Below are positions 35,531 through 42,268 of a stretch of 57,306 bases of DNA, one piece after another. The stretch's first letter is position 1. The number at the start of each line of letters is the position of its first letter. Location: the NCBI GenBank assembly GCA_017454625.1, contig JAFTCP010000162.1, positions 1 to 57,306 on the forward strand. The letters are read 5' to 3'. A program made the position numbers and the translations under genes. The notes below the pieces were generated by a model, which was not told the DNA's origin, ran no database searches, and saw only the letters and a program-made list of their open reading frames with translations. This stretch comes from Synergistaceae bacterium. GTDB taxonomy: Bacteria > Synergistota > Synergistia > Synergistales > Aminobacteriaceae.

Positions 35531-36709
35531 TTATTTGCTGGCTACCTGAGTTCTTCCGCCGAGATACGGGATTGGATTAACTTTTACGTTGTTCACGCGG
35601 ACTTCAAAGTGTAAATGATTTCCCGTTGAGCGTCCTGTTGAGCCGACATATCCGACAACCTGACCTTGCATAACTCTCTGACCTGGAACTACAGCAACTT
35701 TCGAGCAATGAGCATAGAATGACTGAACGCCGTTGCCGTGATCCAGCAATACAAAATTTCCGTAGCCTCTGAAGCCGATTGTTGAGTTATTGCCGGTTCT
35801 TGCGACGACACCATTTTTAGCGGCTTTAATCGGAGTTCCTCCGGGCATGCAAATATCAATTCCCTCATGTTTGCGTTTTCCTCTTGGGCCGAAATATGAT
35901 GAAACTTTTCCGTCGATAGGCCATAACATTTTGCCGTTAAGGTCGGGGATGAACGCGCTGTTGTTGAGAGTATTATTGCGCGGTCTTAAAGGTATCATGT
36001 TGTAATAAGGCACATATCCCGGAACGTTTCCGAGTGAATTATTTAGGTCAGAGACTGAGGGCTTTTTAGGCGCGGCATTCTGAGGAAGCCTGACAACTTC
36101 AACTTTATTGCCGGTGATTACAAGCCTCATAGGCCCGCTTGAAGCATCTCCGTTCGGTGAAAGAATTATTACAGGGTCCATAAGTCCTGGAACTGTATTG
36201 TTTTTAGCTTCATCCTTCTTCTTGGCATCTGCTAAAATTTTGTCGGGCTTCTGGTTTTTTTTCGTCGTTGAAGCTACTGTTTTTGCCGGAGTATTCTGAG
36301 TTTTCGCGGCAGGTTTCGTCGCTATAATCTTATCAGGAGCTTTTGCTTTCGTTTTTGATGGTTCAATTTTTGCCGGAGCATCTGTTTGTGCCTGAGCCGC
36401 CGCAGAATTGATGACCTGTGAAGGTGTCGTTTTGGCAGAATTAATTTTCCCCCTGTCCTGCCAGACGAAAAGCATATCAGCCTTCTTAGTCGGAAGATAA
36501 ACAAATTGCCCTGCTTTAATATCTTTCGATTCCATTCTGTTAGCCCAAAGTACATCGTCTACTGTCATATCATGAAGCAGGCAGTATTGCTTGAGTTCTG
36601 CGATCGATGTATTAAGCTCTTCTCCAAAATTAAGAATTTTCCAGTTTTCAGCATAAGCCCCTGACGTTAAAGTGAATAAGATGATTGCACCTGTTAAAAA
36701 TTTTTTCAT
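35531..36709 (-). CDS. Secreted LysM-like / M23 peptidase (peptidoglycan hydrolase)
   Basis: A 392-residue exported protein. Residues 1-20 are a signal peptide (cleavage likely after AYA). Residues of about 22-75 resemble a LysM peptidoglycan-binding module, with LLHDMTVDDVLWANRM and IKAGQFVYLPT. A Lys/Ala/Pro-rich linker of about 130 residues follows. The C-terminal 120 residues are an M23 (LytM/lysostaphin-type) zinc peptidase: GPRGKRKHEGIDI carries the HxxxD metal ligands and STGNHLHFEVR the HxH ligand and catalytic His. It probably cleaves peptide crosslinks during growth or division. Its last codons are duplicated towards glyQ. Confidence 0.88.
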   Translation of the reverse strand: MKKFLTGAIILFTLTSGAYAENWKILNFGEELNTSIAELKQYCLLHDMTVDDVLWANRMESKDIKAGQFVYLPTKKADMLFVWQDRGKINSAKTTPSQVINSAAAQAQTDAPAKIEPSKTKAKAPDKIIATKPAAKTQNTPAKTVASTTKKNQKPDKILADAKKKDEAKNNTVPGLMDPVIILSPNGDASSGPMRLVITGNKVEVVRLPQNAAPKKPSVSDLNNSLGNVPGYVPYYNMIPLRPRNNTLNNSAFIPDLNGKMLWPIDGKVSSYFGPRGKRKHEGIDICMPGGTPIKAAKNGVVARTGNNSTIGFRGYGNFVLLDHGNGVQSFYAHCSKVAVVPGQRVMQGQVVGYVGSTGRSTGNHLHFEVRVNNVKVNPIPYLGGRTQVASK

Positions 36710-36739
36710 GATTGAACGATTACCACCTTTCTGAAATTT

Positions 36740-37945
36740 TTACACTCTCTCTGTTACTATTCTGAATCCGGCTTTCCCCAATTCCTGCCTAATATCGTCA
36801 ATCTGTCCTGCGTCTCGTGTTTCAAGCGCAAGTTTCAGGAAGCAGGAATTTATAGCCATATTCGTATCGCCGTGATCGTAATAAACCGACACGACATTTG
36901 CTCCGCATCCCGCAATAATCTCGCTGACCTGCTGTAATTGGCCGGGTTTGTCAACAAGCTCAATCGTGAGATTTACATTGCGTCCGGTCATCATTAAGCC
37001 GCGAGTTATGACACGGGACAAAATATTAACGTCGATATTTCCGCCGGAGACTACACAGACAGTTTTTTTGCCTTCAATCGGAAGTTTATGGAACATAGCC
37101 GCCGCAACCGGAACAGCTCCTGCGCCTTCAGCGATTAATTTCTGTTTCTCAATTAACGCCAGAATAGCCGCCGCAATCTCATCTTCAGAGACGCACACAA
37201 TATCATCAACAAATTTTGAGATTATCTCGTAAGTATTCTCGCCAGGATTTTTTACAGCGATTCCGTCAGCGAAAGTTGAGACAGTTTCGAGGCTTTCACG
37301 TTTTCCGTCATGGAAGGATTTGTACATTGATGGAGCTCCTGCGGCTTGAACTCCGTAGATTTTCACGTCAGGTTTCAAGCTCTTCACGGCAAAAGCAACT
37401 CCGGAAATTAATCCGCCTCCTCCAATCGGAACGATAACGGCTTCGACATCTTCGAGCTGGTCAAGAATTTCAAGCCCAATCGTGGCCTGTCCAGCAATAA
37501 CATAATCGTCATCATAAGGGTGAATGAAAGTTGCTCCGGTTTCCTCGACGAGTTGCACAGCTCGGTCGTGAGCGTCATCATAAGCACCTTTGACGAGTTC
37601 GATATTTGCGCCGAGTCTGCGTGTGCTTTCAACTTTCATTACTGGTGCGCTGTCCGGCATACAGATTGTTGATGTAATTCCCTTGCGAGTGGCCGACATT
37701 GCTACACCTTGTGCGTGATTTCCGGCTGAACATGCGACGATGCCCTTAGCTTTTTCCTCGTCAGATAACTGGGAAATTTTGTAATAAGCTCCTCTGAGTT
37801 TGAAACTTCCTGTTACCTGCAAATTTTCAGTTTTCAGATATAAATTATGAGATTCACTGAGTAAGGGCGCGGCGATTAAATCGGTCTTACGTGCGCATTC
37901 TCTCAGGATATAAGCAGCATGATAAACTTTATCGAGTGTCAGCAT
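36740..37945 (-). CDS. ilvA: Threonine dehydratase (threonine ammonia-lyase) with ACT domain
   Basis: A 401-residue pyridoxal-phosphate enzyme that deaminates threonine (and serine) to 2-oxobutyrate. The cofactor lysine is in VTGSFKLRGA; CSAGNHAQGVA and the Gly loop VPIGGGGLISG bind phosphate; GGNID is near the end of the catalytic domain. The last 80 residues form an ACT-type regulatory domain (IELVDKPGQLQQVSEIIAG). The frame begins 10 codons earlier, but the ATG at 37945 has an AGGGAG site and is preferred. One ACT domain suggests the short TdcB/IlvA class; whether it serves isoleucine synthesis or threonine fermentation is open, though serine dehydratase genes in the window favour catabolism. 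Confidence 0.88.
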   Translation of the reverse strand: MLTLDKVYHAAYILRECARKTDLIAAPLLSESHNLYLKTENLQVTGSFKLRGAYYKISQLSDEEKAKGIVACSAGNHAQGVAMSATRKGITSTICMPDSAPVMKVESTRRLGANIELVKGAYDDAHDRAVQLVEETGATFIHPYDDDYVIAGQATIGLEILDQLEDVEAVIVPIGGGGLISGVAFAVKSLKPDVKIYGVQAAGAPSMYKSFHDGKRESLETVSTFADGIAVKNPGENTYEIISKFVDDIVCVSEDEIAAAILALIEKQKLIAEGAGAVPVAAAMFHKLPIEGKKTVCVVSGGNIDVNILSRVITRGLMMTGRNVNLTIELVDKPGQLQQVSEIIAGCGANVVSVYYDHGDTNMAINSCFLKLALETRDAGQIDDIRQELGKAGFRIVTERV

Positions 37946-38178
37946 TTCTTTCTCCCTGTGTTCAATTTTAATCACACTCCGCTAAAAATATGTGATAGTA
38001 TACCGCAAAATCGCTTAATTTTAGAATGGAAAAGTGAAAATTTTTTGCTGGCCGGCTTAACAATAACTAAAATTTTCAGACGAGAATATTTTTGCTTCGT
38101 TATGATATTTAGCATCTCACTTCAAGTTTTACGGTAAAATATTAGCATTAAAAATTATTACGGGGGTAAAAACTATTC

Positions 38179-38814
38179 ATGAAAGTATTATTGATTAATG
38201 GCAGTCCGAACAAAGAAGGCTGTACGTTTACGGCATTAAGCGAAGTCGCTAACACTCTCAATCAAGAGGGAATTGACACAGAAATTTTCTGGATCGGCAA
38301 GAAAGCTGTTCAGGGTTGTATTGCGTGCTTTAAGTGTACCGAACTGGGACATTGTATATTCAATGATGATGTAACGAAGTTAGCCGCACGAATTGACGAG
38401 TTTGACGGATTTATTATCGGCTCTCCTGTTTATTACGCCGGACCTGCAGGAAGTCTTTGCGCATTCCTTGACCGTTTCTTTTTCTCAGGCGACAGCTCGG
38501 CAAATAAATCAACATTCGCGAACAAACCGGCAGCCTGTGTTGTATCGTGCAGACGCGGAGGAGCTACGGCGGCTTTTGACAGGCTCAACAAATACTTCAC
38601 CATTAAGAATATGCCCGTAGTCTCGTCGCAATATTGGAACCAGGTTCACGGATTTACTCCTGACGACGTGCGCAAAGATTTGGAAGGCATGCAGACGATG
38701 AGAACTCTGGGGAAAAATATGGCGTGGCTGTTGAAGTCCATTGAGGCTGGGAAGAAAGCAGGAGTGAAACTTCCGGAACTTGAGGAGATAACTTTTACTA
38801 ATTTCATCAGGTAA
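38179..38814 (+). CDS. Flavodoxin-fold NAD(P)H-dependent oxidoreductase
   Basis: A 211-residue protein of the NADPH-dependent FMN reductase / iron-sulfur flavoprotein group. LLINGSPNKEGCTFTAL is the FMN phosphate loop, GCIACFKC carries a Cys cluster as in the Fe-S flavoproteins, IIGSPVYYAGPAGSL is the second FMN loop. Substrates of such enzymes range from quinones to disulfides and cannot be read here. It is monocistronic with a CGGGGGT site upstream and a terminator downstream. Cytosolic. Confidence 0.85.
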   Translation: MKVLLINGSPNKEGCTFTALSEVANTLNQEGIDTEIFWIGKKAVQGCIACFKCTELGHCIFNDDVTKLAARIDEFDGFIIGSPVYYAGPAGSLCAFLDRFFFSGDSSANKSTFANKPAACVVSCRRGGATAAFDRLNKYFTIKNMPVVSSQYWNQVHGFTPDDVRKDLEGMQTMRTLGKNMAWLLKSIEAGKKAGVKLPELEEITFTNFIR

Positions 38815-38830
38815 AACGTCAAGGGAAAAA

Positions 38831-38863
38831 ACAAGCTCTCAATGTCAAAATTGGGAGCCTGTT
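38831..38863. terminator. Terminator between convergent flavodoxin and Ro60-like genes
   Basis: GCTCTCAAT (38835-38843) pairs with ATTGGGAGC (38850-38858) with one G-U pair, and flanking AACA/TGTT extends the stem. It lies in the short gap between the two convergent genes. Confidence 0.7.
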
Positions 38864-38877
38864 ATGTAAAAATTTCA

Positions 38878-40386
38878 TTATGCGTGCACCTCCTTATATC
38901 TATCACTCATTAACACTTTAAGCATATGGCTCATCGGTGTCATGTTGCCGTCGAATTTTTCCTTGAACGTTGTTATTCCCATGCCGCTCGCCAGTGCTGC
39001 ACCCTTTTGATGTGCTGTAACTGGGGCCTGCATCTGCCAGCTGTTTACGTTGATGAAGACTACAGCCGGAAGCTGATAACCTGCAAGCTCGAATTTTGCC
39101 CGTGCGTTCTCGTATACAGTCTTGCTAGGGTCCGCAATCGCGCAGTTAAACTCCATGTCCGAGATTATGTATAAAACTGAAGGCATCTCGTCCTGCTTTG
39201 AATTTGCCTCAATCGCTGTGTAAAGTATCAAGTCAAACACAGCTTCAAGATTTGTAGACATTCCCCAATTCGCCGACTGAATATATCTCAGCTTATCCCT
39301 CAAAGTTTCGCCGTGTATCTCGATTAATTCAGGAATTTCCGAAAAACTTATGAAGTGATTATGAAATCTCCCCTTGCAGCGTTCAGCATGATACAAGCCT
39401 AATGACTGCGAGATTAAAGCCGGTGTAACTGCGTCCCTTCTTTGACAACAATACATTGAACCCGACGTGTCAATTACGCTGATTGCGTTTTCGTTGCCCA
39501 AATTCGCCGGTAAATTTCTCCAGAGAGCTTCGAGAACGTCTTCACCTTTAGCATTCCTAATGCTGTTCCAAAAACTTGTGCCGAAAAACGGACGTACAAG
39601 CTCATACGGGAATAAATTAGCGCAATGAATTTTCTTTTTCCCCGTCGAAACTTCAGCGAGATAATCATAAAAACGTTCGCCGTCGTTCCGCTCAAAAGCT
39701 CCGCGATACTTCAGCATTGCTCCAGCAGGTACAGCCTGATACTTTACTTTTTCGGGCTTCTTTTCGGTCAAATAACGTTCGGTTAAGCCGATGTTAGCCC
39801 GCAATTTCGTGAGCGTTTTTCTGTAGCTGTATTTTGTCATTCCCAGCGCAGGGATTAACTTTTCAGCTATGCCGCGAGTTCTTGCGCTTGAAGTGTTGAT
39901 TGACGGCATCCATTTCGCTAATAACGAAACAGGAGCATCAATTTCACCGTTTTTTCTGGCTTCAAGTGAGGCTAAATCCTTGTCAAGCTGTTCTTTGATG
40001 ACACGGATAACTTCACGCTCTGACTTTGTGCCAATCAAGCATAACATATCATCGAAACGTCCGAACTCGGAGATTAAATGTACGTTCTTCTTTGCTGACT
40101 TCGGCCAAGTTTTAGCAACATGGCGGATTAACGTCCTGAATAGCTGGCGTTCTCCCATTCCTTCGCGAATATCCCGGATGTAAAACAATAACTTCATCGC
40201 AAGTTCCGGATTCTCGATATAAGCCTTGTCGAATAATCTTATCTGGTCATAATCCGAACGATAGCGCATTCCTCCGGCGACTGAGAACAAATCCAAGCAT
40301 GCATCACTTGTTGTTGAATAAGTTACTGCGCCGTTGAGAGTTCTGGTCTTGCTGGCGTTTTTCTTTAAGTGTGTCAGGAAACTCAA
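38878..40386 (-). CDS. Ro60-like TROVE/DUF2828 protein with a vWA domain
   Basis: About 502 residues. The first 300 or so form the helical-repeat TROVE-like region (YSTTSDACLDLFSVAGG, NPELAMKLLFYIRDIREGMG, VSLLAKWMPSINTSS, AMLKYRGAFERNDGERF). The C-terminal part is a von Willebrand A domain with an intact metal site: DTSGSM, a Thr in MSTNLEAVF and Asp in ISDMEF. Ro60 proteins use the same two-part ring to bind Y RNAs and misfolded RNAs. An ATG at 40422 exists, but the TTG at 40386 has a very strong GGAGGAGG site (40397-40405) at good spacing and gives the family's usual start. Upstream lie about 0.9 kb of hairpin-rich non-coding DNA and two WYL genes, all co-directional. The RNA-binding role is inferred from the family. 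Confidence 0.85.
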   Translation of the reverse strand: MSFLTHLKKNASKTRTLNGAVTYSTTSDACLDLFSVAGGMRYRSDYDQIRLFDKAYIENPELAMKLLFYIRDIREGMGERQLFRTLIRHVAKTWPKSAKKNVHLISEFGRFDDMLCLIGTKSEREVIRVIKEQLDKDLASLEARKNGEIDAPVSLLAKWMPSINTSSARTRGIAEKLIPALGMTKYSYRKTLTKLRANIGLTERYLTEKKPEKVKYQAVPAGAMLKYRGAFERNDGERFYDYLAEVSTGKKKIHCANLFPYELVRPFFGTSFWNSIRNAKGEDVLEALWRNLPANLGNENAISVIDTSGSMYCCQRRDAVTPALISQSLGLYHAERCKGRFHNHFISFSEIPELIEIHGETLRDKLRYIQSANWGMSTNLEAVFDLILYTAIEANSKQDEMPSVLYIISDMEFNCAIADPSKTVYENARAKFELAGYQLPAVVFINVNSWQMQAPVTAHQKGAALASGMGITTFKEKFDGNMTPMSHMLKVLMSDRYKEVHA

Positions 40387-40860
40387 TTTTCTTTCACCTC
40401 CTCCGTGAGCGCGTGAAAGCATCTCAGCTCCCCAAGAAAACAGTCTCCTCCCGAAATTCCCGCCGTAAATTCTGAGACTTCTTCAGAATAACGTCAAATC
40501 GCATAAATCAAAGTCAGCGGCAGCAGCATGCGTGAAAATTTTTGCCGGAAACTCTCACGGGCTCTCTGCATGAAACCGTCATCGCTTCATATTCTGCGTT
40601 CCTTCCGGGACTCTTCTGCTTCTACCCTTTTCGGGATTTGCAATAATAATATCTCGACAGGAGTTTTCATAATCGCTCAAAATTCATTGCTCTCATTCAT
40701 TTAACAGTTTAATTCGGTGTAAATCCCCGCACCAGTTCAGCCCCATCTCTTAGCCTTACTCGGTGCCCTCACAAAATCGCGCTGTTACCCGAAATCCTGC
40801 GAATAAATTTCTCCCGTTAATCCTGGCTCACTCGAATTAGTGATACCCTGCAGCAGAAAC
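40387..40860 (-). other. Non-coding, hairpin-rich leader between the candidate RNA and the Ro60-like gene
   Basis: No convincing gene is seen. Inverted repeats are dense: 40469-40489 (7-bp perfect stem ATTCTGA/TCAGAAT), 40518-40547 (CGGCA/TGCCG), a 6-bp closing pair AAACTC/GAGTTT at 40549-40554 and 40661-40666, 40729-40766 (8 bp with one bulge) and 40828-40843 (TCACT/AGTGA). The stem at 40729-40766 competes with GGTG (40716-40719) pairing to CACC (40730-40733). On the minus strand this precedes the Ro60-like start, so it could be a second RNA, a long regulatory leader or part of one RNA of about 700 nt. Confidence 0.4.
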
Positions 40861-41160
40861 AAAAAATGTGTGATATGCCAATCGACGCTAAGTATTAAAT
40901 TAGTCATAGTATGCGATTTAGATTATCTGTCAGGTCATTATTGCTGTTGCTCCTCCCTGAGAAATGGTTATTGTTCTTTCGGCCAATTTACGCTTTTTGA
41001 CGAAAGCAACCGCCTAACCTTCTTTAAGGGATCTCTTCGCTGCAACTTCTGAGTGATAATCTCTGCTGTTTGCGCCGCTATCACTGAAGAGAGGATCTGC
41101 TGCCGAAACCTGCCTCCTGTCTTGGTTTCTGGTAGGTTCGGGATTGTTTCCCCTTCGACG
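40861..41160 (-). ncRNA. Candidate structured RNA upstream of the Ro60-like gene
   Basis: A minus-strand transcript starting near 41160, just after the TATAAT at 41167-41172, would fold into several hairpins: 41103-41141 (CCGAACCT with AGGTTTCGG, one bulge), 41046-41089 (CTTC-AGTGATA with TATCACT-CA-GAAG, 11 bp), 40966-41019 (nested GGTTA, TTG and CTTTCG pairs), 40930-40960 (TCAGG/CCTGA) and 40880-40918 (AATCG/CGATT), ending in six U at 40866-40861. The 5' end reads CGTCGAAGG, which loosely recalls the Ro-binding strand of Y RNAs. Genes for Y RNAs usually sit beside bacterial Ro60 genes. The final stem is weak and no standard Y RNA fold could be drawn by eye, so the identity is uncertain. Confidence 0.4.
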
Positions 41161-41166
41161 CTGAAA

Positions 41167-41172
41167 ATTATA
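41167..41172 (-). promoter_or_regulatory. -10 element for the candidate RNA and Ro60-like gene
   Basis: TATAAT read on the minus strand (41172 to 41167). It lies about 120 bp after the end of the WYL gene and just before the first hairpin. No good -35 is visible, so it may need an activator such as one of the WYL proteins. Confidence 0.4.
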
Positions 41173-41289
41173 CGCTATATCTTTTTATTATCCTGGAAAA
41201 AAAGTTGCGAACTCTAATTGCTTGTCAATTCTGGCTTGAAGTCTTGTGCTAAAGCTCTTATGTCTCGTTATCATGGTATCTCGTCGTAT

Positions 41290-42195
41290 TTATGCTTTCG
41301 TCAGCTCTCTTTGCCGGTCAATTCTCTCTTTAAGACGCGTAATAAAACTCTCAGGCTCCATTACTCTTATTGTCGAACCAAACGAAAGTATCCGGATTAA
41401 AACTTCGGTCTCGTCGTAATGGTCATAATAAATAGTTACGCGGTATTTATTCTCGTCAAGGCGTTTTGTCTCGCGTTGAAGATGTGAGAAGTGAAGCAAA
41501 ACTCGTTCCATAGCGTTCCAACGGTCAATAAGCTCAAAAGTTACGCTGTCGATTATTCCTTCAGGGAGTTCATAAAATTGGCCGGAGTTAATAATCTCAC
41601 AATTTATTATTCGCGACAAATTCACAATCCAGCGGAATTTTTCATCTGCGCCGACAAGTCTAAATCGGTCGTCCTTCTCCGAATATTCAAGGTAATGCGG
41701 CGTAATATTAATCTCCCTTGCCTCGTGTAATCTAGTCTCGAAAATGATTCGCAAATTCTTTCTCTCACGAAGCGCGCGCAATATTATTCTGAAAACAGCA
41801 ATATAATTCTCGTCGTCGTAATCATCGCCGTCGGTGTAACGGTCATAATACACAATCATATCTTTATCGAATAACGGTTCAACGTCATCAAGCCCGGAAA
41901 TATCAGGCTCGAATAATTTTATTCTTGGGTCAGAGATTAAAGACTTAAGCCAGCGTTTTTGCAAAATCGAAAGCGGCATAACAGGGATATTCTCAATCTT
42001 GGGCGTAAAATCGTCGTCGAGAAGATGCCATTTCCCCCCTTGAAGTCCGGCCAATATCGTAACGAAACTTTCACCGAAAGCATATTTATTCACAATGTCA
42101 GCGAATTTTTTCTTCGTCAAAGTTCCCTTGAGAGCTTCACGCAAAATCGATGAAGTCGCAAGGTAATAGCCGCTGTAAATTTCGTTAAATAACAT
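41290..42195 (-). CDS. WYL-domain protein (proximal to the Ro60-like gene)
   Basis: A 301-residue protein. The N-terminal third contains MPLSILQKRWLKSLISDPRI, a helical segment typical of a subgroup of WYL regulators; the middle is the WYL domain (RIIFETRLHEAREINITPHYLEY, ending with FRWIVNLSRI), and the end is a WCX-type extension with ILSFGSTIRVMEPESF. A standard winged helix-turn-helix is not obvious, so DNA binding may depend on the partner WYL protein upstream. WYL domains bind ligands, sometimes nucleic acid, and control DNA-damage, defence and CRISPR genes. It lies 73 bp after the second WYL gene and directly before the non-coding region. Confidence 0.82.
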   Translation of the reverse strand: MLFNEIYSGYYLATSSILREALKGTLTKKKFADIVNKYAFGESFVTILAGLQGGKWHLLDDDFTPKIENIPVMPLSILQKRWLKSLISDPRIKLFEPDISGLDDVEPLFDKDMIVYYDRYTDGDDYDDENYIAVFRIILRALRERKNLRIIFETRLHEAREINITPHYLEYSEKDDRFRLVGADEKFRWIVNLSRIINCEIINSGQFYELPEGIIDSVTFELIDRWNAMERVLLHFSHLQRETKRLDENKYRVTIYYDHYDETEVLIRILSFGSTIRVMEPESFITRLKERIDRQRELTKA

Positions 42196-42268
42196 AACTA
42201 TTTATGATGAAGCTGTACCCTTTCACTATTACACAACTTCCTTCTTTGTCAGATTGTCGCAAATCCCA

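Larger units (their letters stand above)
35307..35555 (-). repeat. Tandem repeat of the peptidase/glyQ junction, about 2.5 units of 98-99 bp
   Basis: The segment beginning GTTCAAGATT recurs at 35307, 35405 and 35504 (plus-strand coordinates). Read on the minus strand, each unit holds the end of the M23 peptidase gene (an RTQ...SK-stop type ending), an AAAGGAG site, a TTG start and a degenerate version of the first 50-60 bases of glyQ. The units are therefore duplications of the junction between the two neighbouring genes, not random satellite DNA. Confidence 0.85.

Noticed and set aside
40561-40620. CCCGGAAGGAACGCAG on the minus strand resembles the SRP RNA tetraloop region
   Set aside because: The flanking bases do not form the symmetric helix-8 stem, so an SRP RNA call is not supported.
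40587-40670. 27-codon minus-strand ORF (starts MKTPVEILLLQ, ends ERRI) in the Ro60-like leader
   Set aside because: No clear ribosome binding site, and it lies in a dense field of inverted repeats; more likely chance within a structured RNA. Conservation at protein level would reopen it.
40840-41052. 70-codon plus-strand ORF in the same non-coding interval
   Set aside because: Composition and Cys content do not look like a protein, no ribosome binding site, and it lies antisense to the hairpin-rich candidate RNA.
41120-41150. GGTTCGGGATT on the plus strand looks like a tRNA T-arm, suggesting a tRNA or tRNA-like module
   Set aside because: No T-stem, acceptor stem or CCA-type end could be paired around it.
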